A stretch of 64,000 nt of DNA from Pseudochryseolinea flava (GCF_003286915.1 NZ_QMFY01000015.1:1-64000); one strand, 5' to 3'; numbered from the stretch's first letter, positions 41,161-51,112 are shown. The notes: generated by a model not told the origin, from the sequence alone. Numbers and translations are program-made.

Positions 41161-42813
41161 TTATCCCGGAAAACTTATTCGAAATCTACTACCAGAATTC
41201 ACATGGCTTTCTACTTCTATTTTTCCTTTAAGGGCTTCGACGCGTGCCCGTACCAAATATAGTCCTAAGCCGCGACCTTCCACGTGTAAGTGAAAACGCT
41301 TATAAGGCATAAACAAATTCTGCTTATGCAGCTGAGTGTCGATACCCAGTCCGTTGTCTTCAATTTCTATGGTAAGTTCGCCGTCGGCCTTATACGTGCT
41401 AATGGAAATGACCAATGGGCGTTCCAAGCTTCGATATTTCAATGCGTTTTGGATCAAGTTGAAAAAGATGCTTTCGATGTATGCTGGGAGCGACCGGATT
41501 ACATGCTCGCGGAAATTCGTGTGAATGATCGCACCTGATTTTTCAATATCAACCGAAAGTGATTCAATAATTTTGTGAACAAGATCTCCGAGGTTGATCG
41601 ATGTAAATGCATTTTCATTAACGTAGGGAATATCGATCATGATACTGAGATCTTTGATGACGCGGTCAAGGTCCAATGTTGAGCTCGACATTTTCTTTGC
41701 GAGGTCTTGAATATCTTGTGGTGTAGCGGCGAGGTCCATGATGGATGATAATCCTTGAATTCTTGACAACGGTCCGCGCAAATTGTGGGAGATAATGTAA
41801 GCGAATTGCTCCAGTTGTGCATTACGTTCCTTTAACGCCGTGTTTGCACGCGACAAGTAGGTTGTTTGATTGTCGACTTCGTGTACCAGATCAGTGTTAT
41901 GTTGAAGGATGGTGCTGTGTTGCTGTTCAATTATTTTTTTTGCCGATTTGAGTTCCTCGTGTTGCTGTTGCAATTGCGTATGCTGTTGTTCGATCTGCTC
42001 GCGTTGCATAACCAATTGTTCGTTGCTGGTGATGATCTCCTCATTTTGTGTGGTGATCTCTTCGTTCATTGACAGCAGTTCGTGCGTGCGCAGTTGCACT
42101 TCCATCTCGAGCTTTTGATTTTGGTTCACCAATATATCGGCCTTCTCTGCTTCTGCTTGATGAAGACGTTTGGCGAACGTGAGTGATTTACTAGAATAAT
42201 AACCGAGATAGAATAACGTGGGCACGGTAATGAAAAAGACAATCGTTTGGAGGATGGAGTTGAAGCGTACCGCGGCTTCATATTTCGATTTGGCGCGTTG
42301 TGCTTCAATTTCTTCAAACTGACGCAGTTCGGTGATGAATGCTCGAAATACTTTTTGCAAACCAAACCCGGGATCGGTTTTGAAGATTTCCATGAACTTG
42401 TCTGTATCACCACGGTCAAGATGTTGACGCATGCGCTCGGCGATGCTGAAGTATCGATCGACCTGTACTTTAAAGGAATCATAATAGTGCATCGGAAAGT
42501 TCTGTTCTTTCAAATTCACTAAGAGCGTATCCATCAAGCGAGGTCTGCGACGAATCGCGGAGTCATACGGAACGGCCAATTGTTTATTTTCTGGAAGTAA
42601 CGCATAGCCTCGTAACCCAAGATCAACCGCGTGCAGCGCACGTATCATTTCGACGGCCGTAAGTTGAATGAGTTCTGTGCGATGTTGAAGTTCCTTGTGA
42701 TGTGTGATCACCTTGTTATTTTCATACACAATAATCACGTTGCAGAGCAGCAAGACAGTGATGAGAATAATCGTCCCGAAGATGAATTTGCGGCTAAAAT
42801 TTATTCTATGCAT
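41161..42813 (-). CDS. Membrane sensor histidine kinase with CHASE3-like domain
   Basis: This 550-residue protein has membrane helices at about 10-28 and 190-208. They flank a periplasmic helical domain like CHASE3 (LGLRGYALLPENKQLAVPYD). A long Gln/Glu-rich coiled coil (about 220-330) leads to HisKA with H343 (ISHNLRGPLSR) and a HATPase domain (NLIQNALKYRS, DNGLGI, GRGLGLYLVRARV). No receiver is fused. ATG 42813 gives a good membrane N-terminus. A second kinase gene lies 123 bases upstream on the same strand and a single-domain receiver 820 bases downstream. Confidence 0.9.
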   Translation of the reverse strand: MHRINFSRKFIFGTIILITVLLLCNVIIVYENNKVITHHKELQHRTELIQLTAVEMIRALHAVDLGLRGYALLPENKQLAVPYDSAIRRRPRLMDTLLVNLKEQNFPMHYYDSFKVQVDRYFSIAERMRQHLDRGDTDKFMEIFKTDPGFGLQKVFRAFITELRQFEEIEAQRAKSKYEAAVRFNSILQTIVFFITVPTLFYLGYYSSKSLTFAKRLHQAEAEKADILVNQNQKLEMEVQLRTHELLSMNEEITTQNEEIITSNEQLVMQREQIEQQHTQLQQQHEELKSAKKIIEQQHSTILQHNTDLVHEVDNQTTYLSRANTALKERNAQLEQFAYIISHNLRGPLSRIQGLSSIMDLAATPQDIQDLAKKMSSSTLDLDRVIKDLSIMIDIPYVNENAFTSINLGDLVHKIIESLSVDIEKSGAIIHTNFREHVIRSLPAYIESIFFNLIQNALKYRSLERPLVISISTYKADGELTIEIEDNGLGIDTQLHKQNLFMPYKRFHLHVEGRGLGLYLVRARVEALKGKIEVESHVNSGSRFRISFPG

Positions 42814-42936
42814 AACGAATAACTATCGGATCTCTTGCGGATGCGGCCGATCTGCTAAGGGATCGTGGTCGTTGAATCTAACGATTTCTTGTCGTTTTTA
42901 AAAGCGCGCTGCCAACGCTTGGGCTACTGGTAGCGG

Positions 42937-44427
42937 CTACTTTTTTCGAAGGTTAGGGATCGTCACAACGAAGGTTGTGCCTTCATTGTAAGTAGAAGAG
43001 ACCTGAATGTTTCCGCCAATCTTTTCAATCGCTTCTTTCACAATGTATAATCCTAAACCCGAACCGGGACCTTTCCCTGAAGCGCGGTAAAACATGTTGA
43101 AGATTTTAGGCATAGCATCCTGCGGAATACCTTCTCCATTGTCGACCACACTAATGGTAGCCTTTTCTTGTGTGCATGTAACCTCAACACTTAAGAAAGG
43201 ATCTCTTTTTTGAAGATCAGCATATTTGATCGCGTTCGAGATTAAATTATTGAGTAAGATGTCAATGCGTGTCGTTGAAGAGTAGAAATGTTCTTTTTGA
43301 TCAATCGAAATCACTTTCCTGATCCGTCCTACATTTTCCATAAACTGGAGTTGCTCAAACGTCGCTTGAATCATTCTTTCAAAGTTGATCTCTTCTGGTT
43401 CGATTTGCAATCGCAGGTTTCGTGAATGATCAACAATGTCTTTGATAAAGCGATCCATTCGCAGCAAGCTTTTCTTTTGCAGTTCTAGCAATTGAATGAT
43501 CGCGTCGTGATCACGTTCAAGACGCGCAACTTCAATGAGGCCGAGTAGCGAGGCAAGTGGCGCACGCAAGTCATGCGAAGCAGAATACACAAATCGATCA
43601 AGCTCGGCATTGATCTTTACGAGTTCTTCATTGCGATCGAGTAATGCTTGCTGCGTAGCTTTTCGTTCTGTGATATCGGTTTCTACCGCGATGAATTGTA
43701 TAGCGCGACCATCTTTATCGGTGATGGGCTGAACACCGATGGCTACCCAATAAGGCTTGCCTGTTTTGGTGTGTTTAATAAGTTCAATCTCTTTGAAAGC
43801 TGTGCCTGCTGCAATATGTTCATCGATCAAAGATACGATCGACGCGTTCGTTTCTGGTCCACATAAGAAGTGGATATTCTTTCCAATAGATTCTGAGAGT
43901 GTGTAACCTGTTACTTTGGTGAATGCCGGGTTAACCCATTCGATCAAACTTTGCGGATCAAAAATAACGACCATGTTCGTAGTGGTATTGGCAACCATCG
44001 CCAGGCGTTTGTTCTCAGCCTCCGCGCGTTTACGTTCACTTACATCACGAACGATAGCCTGAAGCATAACTTCTCCTTCTAGATCGAGACGGTTCAACGA
44101 CACTTCGGCGTCGAAAGGTGTTCCGTCGTAACGAATATGCCGCCATTCAAAAGATTGAGGCTTGCCACTGAGGGCAGCATTGATGCGCTCCATGGCAGAA
44201 TCTTCTGATAGCCGTCCATCAGGCTGCATGAACGGAGAGAAACGGTAGGGTGTTTGTCCTACGATTTGTGCACGCGTGCATTGAAAAATTCGTAACGTTG
44301 CTTCGTTGCAATCAACGAATGTTCCATGATTCATGGTAAAGATGGCGTCATGCGCGGAGTTAAAGAGCGTGCGCATCCTGAACTCACTTTTTCGAAGTAG
44401 CTCCTCGGCGTTGTTGGTTTCGATCAC
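42937..44427 (-). CDS. Cytosolic PAS-PAS histidine kinase
   Basis: This 496-residue protein has no membrane segment. Two PAS/PAC units lie at about 12-130 and 140-260, the second with FLCGPETNAS, which resembles the LOV-like motif but lacks the photoactive NCRFLQ. HisKA with H285 (ASHDLRAPLASLLG) and a complete HATPase domain follow (NLISNAIKYAD, DNGEGI, GSGLGLYIVKEAI). It senses an unknown small ligand or redox state. It is followed on the same strand by the CHASE3-like kinase. Confidence 0.9.
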   Translation of the reverse strand: MIETNNAEELLRKSEFRMRTLFNSAHDAIFTMNHGTFVDCNEATLRIFQCTRAQIVGQTPYRFSPFMQPDGRLSEDSAMERINAALSGKPQSFEWRHIRYDGTPFDAEVSLNRLDLEGEVMLQAIVRDVSERKRAEAENKRLAMVANTTTNMVVIFDPQSLIEWVNPAFTKVTGYTLSESIGKNIHFLCGPETNASIVSLIDEHIAAGTAFKEIELIKHTKTGKPYWVAIGVQPITDKDGRAIQFIAVETDITERKATQQALLDRNEELVKINAELDRFVYSASHDLRAPLASLLGLIEVARLERDHDAIIQLLELQKKSLLRMDRFIKDIVDHSRNLRLQIEPEEINFERMIQATFEQLQFMENVGRIRKVISIDQKEHFYSSTTRIDILLNNLISNAIKYADLQKRDPFLSVEVTCTQEKATISVVDNGEGIPQDAMPKIFNMFYRASGKGPGSGLGLYIVKEAIEKIGGNIQVSSTYNEGTTFVVTIPNLRKK

Positions 44428-44578
44428 GGTGGAGGCTTATAAAGTTGGCTATTAAATCTACTAAATTATTAGATCACCTTGTGCGATAGCGCCCATTGAA
44501 ATCATCGCTTTCTTTTCATGTTTTACGAATGGATATAAAATCGTAAGTTGAGCGTTGCTTTAGAAAAAGTATTGCGAT

Positions 44579-45901
44579 TTGAACCCTAATCTTATCACCC
44601 CCACATCCCTTCGTGATCGTATCACGCTATTGGATGCACTTCGAGGTATTGCCGTTTTTGGTATCCTTGTTATGAATATACCGGGTTTTTCGTTACCCTA
44701 CGCCCAAATTTTCGATCCGTCGCTAAAGGGTGAAATGCGGGGCGCGAACTTTTACGCCTATTACATTCCAGAACTTATTTTTGAAGGCTCTCAACGTGCG
44801 CTGTTCTCAATGTTGTTTGGTGCTGGCGTGTTGTTGTTTGCTACTCGCCTCGGAAAGAAAATGGATGGCCTACTCGCTGCTGAAATTTTTATGCGCCGTC
44901 AATTATGGCTACTGGTATTCGGTCTCTTCAATGCCTATATATTGTTGTGGTTTTGGGACGTGTTGTTTCACTACGCGATTTTAGGTGCTGCGCTTTTTGC
45001 CTTTCGCAGCTGCTCACCAAAAGTATTGATCGCAGCGGCAATCGTCTGCATGTTTTTTTCGATGGTGCGCGAAAACCTACAACCGTTTCGCGATCATCAA
45101 ACGGTGGTGAAGGGACTGGCCATTGAGAAACGCGATACAACAAAAGTAAAGCTTACCCCCGAACAAAGGGATGTGTTAAGCGATATGCAAGCCATTCGAT
45201 CGCGAAGTGAAAGTAAAGCGAAGTTGCAACGCGTTGAAGAAAATATTGAATCTGTACGCGGCTCGTATGGTGATCTGTATTTTACGCACAGCTCCCGCAG
45301 CTACGAAAATGAAACCGGTGGATTATTTTACTTTTTTGTCTGGGATGGATTGCTCTTCATGCTCTTAGGGATGGCGTTCTTCAAGATGGGAATATTGACG
45401 GGGGAAGCATCGCTGCGAACTTATATTATTCTTTGTGTAGTAGGGCTGAGTATAGGCATTACGTTGTCGTATTGGAGATTACACCCGATGATTCAACATT
45501 CATTTAACTATTTCGACATGGTGAAGGAAGGTTATCCGTTGTTTTATCAATTGTCGAGGGTTGTGCGCGCGTTGGGAATTTTAGGTTTGATTATGGTGCT
45601 TTACAAAACGAGCGTTTGCGCTTGGTTTTTCAAGCTATTCCAGCCAGTGGGGAGAATGGCTTTTACAAACTACCTGTTGCAGTCGCTCATTTGTGGATTC
45701 ATTTTTTACGGCGTCGGGCTCGGATACTTTGGCAAGTTGCAGCGGTATGAGATATTTTACGTCGTGCTGGGCGTTTGGATTTTTGAATTGATCCTAAGTC
45801 ATGCATGGCTGCGCGTATTTCAATACGGCCCCATGGAATGGGTCTGGCGGTGTTTGACCTATTGGCGATTTCACCCTTTCCGTAAACGGGAAATCAATTA
45901 G
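44579..45901 (+). CDS. DUF418 family membrane protein
   Basis: This 440-residue protein has about nine membrane helices. The family start RITLLDALRGIAVFGILVMN and the C-terminal DUF418 block (PVGRMAFTNYLLQSLICG) are both clear. A polar insertion lies at about 175-245. Members are predicted acyltransferase-like or transporter-like proteins without a proven role. The start is TTG 44579: no ATG exists before residue 31 and a stop lies in frame 18 bases upstream, so a non-ATG start is required. Confidence 0.88.
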   Translation: MNPNLITPTSLRDRITLLDALRGIAVFGILVMNIPGFSLPYAQIFDPSLKGEMRGANFYAYYIPELIFEGSQRALFSMLFGAGVLLFATRLGKKMDGLLAAEIFMRRQLWLLVFGLFNAYILLWFWDVLFHYAILGAALFAFRSCSPKVLIAAAIVCMFFSMVRENLQPFRDHQTVVKGLAIEKRDTTKVKLTPEQRDVLSDMQAIRSRSESKAKLQRVEENIESVRGSYGDLYFTHSSRSYENETGGLFYFFVWDGLLFMLLGMAFFKMGILTGEASLRTYIILCVVGLSIGITLSYWRLHPMIQHSFNYFDMVKEGYPLFYQLSRVVRALGILGLIMVLYKTSVCAWFFKLFQPVGRMAFTNYLLQSLICGFIFYGVGLGYFGKLQRYEIFYVVLGVWIFELILSHAWLRVFQYGPMEWVWRCLTYWRFHPFRKREIN

Positions 45902-46166
45902 CATTCTCCTTAGGCTTCGTGTTCTGCGCCACGACGGAGTTTTCAAGTCGACGCTTGTTTTCAACATTTTTCTTATCGGTCACCTGTTTACCCTCAATGA
46001 AAGATTCGAGTGGATAAGGACTCCAATCTAACGACGGCAGTTCACGTTGTTGCATGGTGTTTCTCATGTTATTTGAATGTGCGGAAGCAATTGAAAATGT
46101 AGTGCCTTTGCCGAAATCGATAGCTATCACAAGCAGATACGTAGATATGACCATGAATATCCACAA
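45894..46166 (-). CDS. Small single-helix membrane protein, hypothetical
   Basis: This possible 90-residue protein has one N-terminal hydrophobic segment (WIFMVISTYLLVIAI) and a charged Asn/Lys/Glu-rich tail. The start is uncertain (TTG 46166 or ATG 46154). It overlaps the end of the DUF418 gene by 8 bases on the opposite strand. I do not recognise a family, and its reality rests on the plausible helix and the absence of any other gene here. Confidence 0.4.
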   Translation of the reverse strand: MWIFMVISTYLLVIAIDFGKGTTFSIASAHSNNMRNTMQQRELPSLDWSPYPLESFIEGKQVTDKKNVENKRRLENSVVAQNTKPKENAN

Positions 46167-46260
46167 CAGAAGCGCTGAAAATTTTATAAGCGGCTATTGA
46201 ATACCATTCAAAAAATGCCTTCGCTATCTATATTGCAAACGATTTTTAACACCAATCCAA

Positions 46261-48009
46261 ATGAAGAACTCAAGATCCATCATCTTGTCTGTTGTAATGT
46301 TATTGTGTGCCGTGTACACAGCGCAGGGACAAGGCTTTCTGAAAGCAAACGGAAAAATTATCGTTAACGAAAAAGGAGAGAAAGTAATTCTTCGCGGCAT
46401 GGGCCTCGGCGGCTGGATGTTGCAAGAGGGATACATGCTTCGCGTTCACGGTATCGGGCAACAACAACATGTGATTCGTGGTAAGCTTGAGGAATTAGTA
46501 GGAAAGGAAAAAACGGATGCATTTTATAGCGCATGGCTTGCGAATCATTGCCGGAAAATCGACATCGATTCGATGAAAGCTTGGGGCTTTAATTCTGTGC
46601 GTTTGCCTATGCACTTTAACCTCTATACGCCTCCCGTCGATCAAGAGCCTGTGCCTGGGCAACAGACGTGGTTGGAGAAAGGATTTGCAATGACCGACAG
46701 TCTTCTGGCATGGTGCAAAGCCAATCAGATGTATTTGATTCTTGATCTTCACGCAGCACCCGGTGGGCAAGGTAACGATGTTAATATATCGGATCGTGAC
46801 CCTTCGAAACCGAGCCTATGGGATAGCGAAGCAAATCTTCAAAAGACAATCGCGCTATGGCGAAAACTTGCTGAGCGATATGCAAACGAACCATGGATAG
46901 GTGCATACGATATCATCAATGAGCCAAACTGGGGCTTCGTTTCACTCGATGATAAGAACGGTTGTGCGGAAGATAAAAACGAACCACTGCGAAAATTAAT
47001 GATGGATATTACGGCTGCGATTCGTGAAGTGGATAAAAAACATATCGTGATTATCGAAGGAAATTGCTGGGGTAATAATTACCGCGGCGTACTTCCACCG
47101 TGGGATAACAACATGGTGCTCAGCTTTCATAAGTACTGGAACTATACCGATCAACAGTCTATTCAAGGAATGCTTGATCTCCGTAACCAACATAACCTTC
47201 CGTTGTGGTTGGGCGAAACGGGCGAGAACTCGAATGTGTGGTTCACTTCTACCATTCGCCTCGTCGAGAGAAATGATATTGGGTGGGCATGGTGGCCATT
47301 GAAAAAAATGGGGTTCAATAATCCCATGGAAATAAAAGTAGCCGCTGGGTATCAGAAGATACTTGATTATTGGGCCGGCCGTGGAGAGAAACCGGCAGCA
47401 GAAGAAGCGTGGGCAGGTCTCAAGGAGCAAGCTGAAAATTTGAAGCTGGAAAATTGCATATACCACAGTGATGTTGTTGACGCCATGTTCCGTCAAACAC
47501 GCGAGAATACGTCACTACCTTTTACAAAACAGATTGTAACAAGCAAAGCAACGATTCCCGCTGTAAATTATGATCTTGGTCGCATCGGTGTAGCGTATCA
47601 TGATCTTGATTCAGGTAATTACTACATCTCTACAGGCAAAGAGCGTACTCCTTGGAACAAGGGCCATGTGTATCGTAATGATGCTGTCGATATCACCAAT
47701 AAGAATGGCAACTTCTTCATCGATAATTTTGAAAAAGGAGAGTGGTTGAAGTATACCTTGCATATTGCAAAGAAGGGTAAGTATACCGTTAAGTTGCTGG
47801 TGGCATCCGAGGAGGCTGGCGGTAAAATTTCAGCAGCGTTGAATGCAGCAAAGACCACGCTTGATGTTCCTGCAAGTGGTAGTGCCGAATCTTTTAAAGA
47901 GGTCGTTATTCCAAATGTCACGTTGAACAAGGGAGCTAACATTTTAATCGTTGAAGCGCTTGTAGGTGGATTTACTTTTAAAGAAATTCAAATTTCATCT
48001 GGCAAATAA
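46261..48009 (+). CDS. Secreted GH5-type glycoside hydrolase with C-terminal carbohydrate-binding domain
   Basis: This 582-residue protein has a signal peptide (residues 1-23, ending TAQG) and a GH5 barrel at about 25-370. The acid/base E221 sits in DIINEPNWG and the nucleophile E319 in LWLGETGENS; ILDLHAAPGGQ and RLPMHFN are further GH5 motifs. A beta-sandwich resembling CBM6/CBM35 spans about 440-580 (GEWLKYTLHIAKKGKYTVKL). It should cleave beta-1,3/1,4- or 1,6-glucans outside the cytoplasm. The peptidase gene follows after 5 bases, so the two are probably cotranscribed. Confidence 0.9.
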   Translation: MKNSRSIILSVVMLLCAVYTAQGQGFLKANGKIIVNEKGEKVILRGMGLGGWMLQEGYMLRVHGIGQQQHVIRGKLEELVGKEKTDAFYSAWLANHCRKIDIDSMKAWGFNSVRLPMHFNLYTPPVDQEPVPGQQTWLEKGFAMTDSLLAWCKANQMYLILDLHAAPGGQGNDVNISDRDPSKPSLWDSEANLQKTIALWRKLAERYANEPWIGAYDIINEPNWGFVSLDDKNGCAEDKNEPLRKLMMDITAAIREVDKKHIVIIEGNCWGNNYRGVLPPWDNNMVLSFHKYWNYTDQQSIQGMLDLRNQHNLPLWLGETGENSNVWFTSTIRLVERNDIGWAWWPLKKMGFNNPMEIKVAAGYQKILDYWAGRGEKPAAEEAWAGLKEQAENLKLENCIYHSDVVDAMFRQTRENTSLPFTKQIVTSKATIPAVNYDLGRIGVAYHDLDSGNYYISTGKERTPWNKGHVYRNDAVDITNKNGNFFIDNFEKGEWLKYTLHIAKKGKYTVKLLVASEEAGGKISAALNAAKTTLDVPASGSAESFKEVVIPNVTLNKGANILIVEALVGGFTFKEIQISSGK

Positions 48010-48014
48010 TATTT

Positions 48015-49646
48015 ATGAAACACGCGTTGCTTTGGGTTTGCATACTATTAAACGTTAACACTTTTGCACAGTCTTTTACACGTGAAGATTCTTTGCGTGG
48101 TTCTATTACAAAAGAACGGGCATGGTGGGATTTGAAATATTATGATCTTGAGGTGAGCGTGTTTCCGGAAACCCAAACAATAGGTGGACGTGTTGTTGTG
48201 AAGTATCAAGTATTGCAGGCCCACCAGGTGATGCAAATCGATCTTCAACCACCGTTGAGCATCAGTAAGATCACGCAAGGCGATGAGAATTTATCTTTTA
48301 CGAAAGATGGACGCAACGCTTATCTCATTGCACTAAAGAAAAGACAACAGGTCAACAATATAGAATCATTAACCATTCATTACAGCGGGAAACCCGTTGT
48401 TGCGAAGCATCCACCATGGGAAGGCGGAATACAATGGGAGAAAGATGCGCAAGGCAATGACTTCATCGCGACGTCGTGCCAAGGATTAGGGGCTAGCGTT
48501 TGGTGGCCGTGCAAAGACCATATGTATGATGAACCGGAAGGCATGACCCTCAAAGTGACAGTACCGAAACACCTCATGGATGTGTCGAATGGCAGATTAA
48601 CCAAGGTTACCGACAACAATGACAATACAAAAACCTATGAATGGACGGTTAAGAATCCGATCAATAACTACGGTGTGAATCTCAACATTGGTAATTATGT
48701 TCATTTCGCCGACACGCTGAATGGCGAAAAAGGAAAATTGGATTTGGACTTTTACGTGTTGCCAGAAAATCTTGAAAAAGCGAAGACACAATTTAAACAA
48801 GCAAAGTTGATGTTGCGTGCTTTCGAGCATTGGTTTGGTGCATACCCGTTTTATGAAGATGGATATAAACTAGTGGAAGTGCCGTACCTCGGCATGGAGC
48901 ACCAAAGTTCCGTTACCTACGGCAACAAATACCAAAATGGATACCTCGGAAAAGATTTTTCAGGAACCGGCTATGGGTTAAAGTTTGATTTCATCATTAT
49001 ACATGAGTCGGGTCACGAATGGTTTGCGAACAACATTACCTACAAAGACATGGCCGACATGTGGATTCATGAAAGTTTTACCAATTATTCCGAAAGTCTC
49101 TACATCGAATACTACTACGGAAAAGAAGCTGCGGCGGCATACATCATCGGAAACAGGAAAGGCATTAAGAATGATAAACCTATTCAAGGGCCTTATGGCG
49201 TCAATGAAAGTGGTTCGGGCGACATGTACGTTAAGGGCGGTAACATCTTACATACGCTGCGGCAGGTGGTACAGGATGATGCGTTATGGCGAACCGTTCT
49301 TCGCGATATGAACAAGACGTTCTATCACGCGACAGTTGATGGAAAAGACATAGAGCAATTTATCAGTAAGAAGGCAGGTCGGGACCTATCAAAAATATTT
49401 GATCAATATTTGAGAACAACGCAGGTACCCACACTCGAATATTCTTTTCATCGGGGCAAGATTTCTTATCGATGGGTTAATTGCGTGAAAGGTTTCGACA
49501 TGCCTGTTCGAATTCGGTTAAAGGACAAAGGCAGTAGGATGATTACACCATCGCCAGATTGGCAAACCACACGAATGAAATCGAAGGAGATTGACGTGGA
49601 CCCTAATTTCTATGTAAACGTGTCGCGAATCGAACACGCCAAGTAA
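48015..49646 (+). CDS. Secreted M1-family zinc aminopeptidase
   Basis: This 543-residue protein has a signal peptide (MKHALLWVCILLNVNTFAQ), an N-terminal beta domain (about 30-230) and a thermolysin-like domain with the zinc motif H330-E331-x2-H334 and E353 (WIHESFTNYSE). The exopeptidase GAMEN loop is present in the variant form LGMEHQSS. The long C-terminal helical domain of classic M1 enzymes is missing, as in short Bacteroidota members. It trims peptides in the periplasm or outside. It sits 5 bases after the GH5 gene. Confidence 0.9.
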   Translation: MKHALLWVCILLNVNTFAQSFTREDSLRGSITKERAWWDLKYYDLEVSVFPETQTIGGRVVVKYQVLQAHQVMQIDLQPPLSISKITQGDENLSFTKDGRNAYLIALKKRQQVNNIESLTIHYSGKPVVAKHPPWEGGIQWEKDAQGNDFIATSCQGLGASVWWPCKDHMYDEPEGMTLKVTVPKHLMDVSNGRLTKVTDNNDNTKTYEWTVKNPINNYGVNLNIGNYVHFADTLNGEKGKLDLDFYVLPENLEKAKTQFKQAKLMLRAFEHWFGAYPFYEDGYKLVEVPYLGMEHQSSVTYGNKYQNGYLGKDFSGTGYGLKFDFIIIHESGHEWFANNITYKDMADMWIHESFTNYSESLYIEYYYGKEAAAAYIIGNRKGIKNDKPIQGPYGVNESGSGDMYVKGGNILHTLRQVVQDDALWRTVLRDMNKTFYHATVDGKDIEQFISKKAGRDLSKIFDQYLRTTQVPTLEYSFHRGKISYRWVNCVKGFDMPVRIRLKDKGSRMITPSPDWQTTRMKSKEIDVDPNFYVNVSRIEHAK

Positions 49647-49762
49647 TATCGTTTACATTCGTTCGATATTGTTGCTAAAAAGTTGTAGCTTCTATTCCTG
49701 ATACGTCAGTGACGCGATGCGATAGGCATTTCTTTTTGACAAGAGTGGTTCAATCGAACGGT

Positions 49763-50065
49763 ATGCAAAAAATAATCTTGGCTTGGCTACTACTGTGTTT
49801 TTGTTGGGGGTGTCAAACCACTCAGCAAGGCACTACCGGTGCGCCTGTGCGCGCGAGGAAGAAGCCTGCCATGGTGTGGCTGGATAAGAGCCCTGGAACA
49901 CAAAAAATACGCCTATTTAAACGGAAGGACCCTAAACCAAAAGAGCTTAATATCTCAGCAGAACAATGGGACTGTCCCCAAGACCCAAATCGCAAAATGG
50001 TACCTTCGTCAGTCAAAAAGAATATCAAAAGGAACAAAAACATCATTCAAAACGAACCTTACTAG
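49763..50065 (+). CDS. Small WDCP-motif lipoprotein, copy 1
   Basis: This 100-residue protein has a lipoprotein signal ending CFCWGC. The mature part is basic. Its C-terminus, with EQWDCPQDPNRK and VKKNIKRN, is shared with the next gene (EEWDCPKPGKKK, VKENIRKN). I do not know a function for this family. ATG 49763 gives the proper signal; a start at 49709 does not. Confidence 0.7.
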   Translation: MQKIILAWLLLCFCWGCQTTQQGTTGAPVRARKKPAMVWLDKSPGTQKIRLFKRKDPKPKELNISAEQWDCPQDPNRKMVPSSVKKNIKRNKNIIQNEPY

Positions 50066-50211
50066 GCCGTTGCACAACTAACAAATTGCAAAATCTCTGT
50101 TAGTTGCGATGAATTCGTTGTAAATTAGTAAGACCACGTTCAAGAAATAAGTGCTTTTCTTTGACGTTCTTCCATTATTGTCCTTCAGTATTCAGTTTAA
50201 TAACACCTTCG

Positions 50212-50580
50212 ATGATGAGACTGATGCTTTCAAAATTTCTTGTATTCGTTGTTTTGATTGGTATGGGCTGTAGCAGCGGGGTCATTCCATGTCCAAAAGC
50301 GAAAACGGTGAAGATGCGTAAGACTAATCCGAATAAACGATTCTTCCTGCCGTCGGAGTCGTTATCCGCAAGCGCAGAAGAAGAAAAGCCCGTGGCCAAA
50401 CGAAGTCGGGTCGGTGATCAAAAGACGATTCAGAATGTTACCCTGGAAGAGTGGGATTGTCCGAAGCCAGGAAAAAAGAAGTATTTGCCTAAAAAGGTGA
50501 AGGAGAATATTCGCAAGAACATGGAGCGCGTGAATGCTGCTCAGAAGGATTCCCTCGGTGTTAGTACTGGCAATCGCTAG
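50212..50580 (+). CDS. Small WDCP-motif lipoprotein, copy 2
   Basis: This 122-residue protein has a lipoprotein signal ending LIGMGC, a Lys/Arg-rich middle and the same C-terminal block as the upstream copy (EEWDCPKPGKKK, VKENIRKN). It is a diverged tandem paralogue 146 bases downstream of copy 1. ATG 50212 and the adjacent ATG 50215 are both possible starts. Confidence 0.7.
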   Translation: MMRLMLSKFLVFVVLIGMGCSSGVIPCPKAKTVKMRKTNPNKRFFLPSESLSASAEEEKPVAKRSRVGDQKTIQNVTLEEWDCPKPGKKKYLPKKVKENIRKNMERVNAAQKDSLGVSTGNR

Positions 50581-50624
50581 TTGACAGCTTACTATTACAA
50601 TGTAAGAACCGCGCGACGAAAGCG

Positions 50625-50655
50625 TTTTTTTTAAGCGCGACGCCCTGTAATTTCG
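50625..50655 (+). promoter_or_regulatory. Possible Bacteroidota-type promoter directly before a start codon
   Basis: A T8 run at 50625-50632 and TAATTTCG at 50648-50655 fit TTTT-N19-TAnnTTyG. ATG 50661 follows five bases later, so the transcript would start at or very near the start codon. Confidence 0.35.
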
Positions 50656-50660
50656 ATTAC

Positions 50661-51053
50661 ATGAAAATGCGATGGAAAACTATATCGCCTCTGGCTTCTA
50701 GGTTGCTCTGCATCCTGATGGCTTTCCATTTGTTTAATATCAGCATGGATTCGAAAGACCAACTTCCTGAATTTCTACCGGAAGATCTTTCGCATAACGA
50801 CATTGAAAGTATCTCTGAGTTCGTTTCGGAAGTCATGTTCGGGGCTGAAAATACTTTTGCAGAACACGAGGAAAACGACGGCGATTGTAGCCATGAACAA
50901 ACATCGAAAAATGTGATGATCAGCATCGCGCCCACCGCGCTAGAGTTTTCTTTCGAGACAGCTTGCGTTCGTTATTATGTAATGAATTCACGTTTCGTTA
51001 ACGATATATATACGAAGATCAAAGTTCCGCCGCCCCAACGTTCGCATAGTTAA
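50661..51053 (+). CDS. Uncharacterised small exported protein
   Basis: This 130-residue protein has a basic N-terminus and one hydrophobic stretch (LASRLLCILMAFHLFNISMD), which may be a signal or anchor. An acidic segment follows (LSHNDIESISEFVSEVMFGA), then a Cys/His-containing middle. It resembles small Bacteroidota proteins of unknown function that precede tiny membrane proteins, as is the case here. The family is not named with confidence. Confidence 0.65.
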   Translation: MKMRWKTISPLASRLLCILMAFHLFNISMDSKDQLPEFLPEDLSHNDIESISEFVSEVMFGAENTFAEHEENDGDCSHEQTSKNVMISIAPTALEFSFETACVRYYVMNSRFVNDIYTKIKVPPPQRSHS

Positions 51054-51112
51054 TTAGCAGTGATGCGTCTGCCGGAGCGATGTGCTCCAACTCACAAACA
51101 AAATACTATCTT

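Noticed and set aside
43830-43880. LOV-type blue-light PAS domain in the kinase at 42937
   Set aside because: FLCGPETNAS resembles the region after the photoactive Cys, but the NCRFLQ motif is missing, so flavin photochemistry is not supported.
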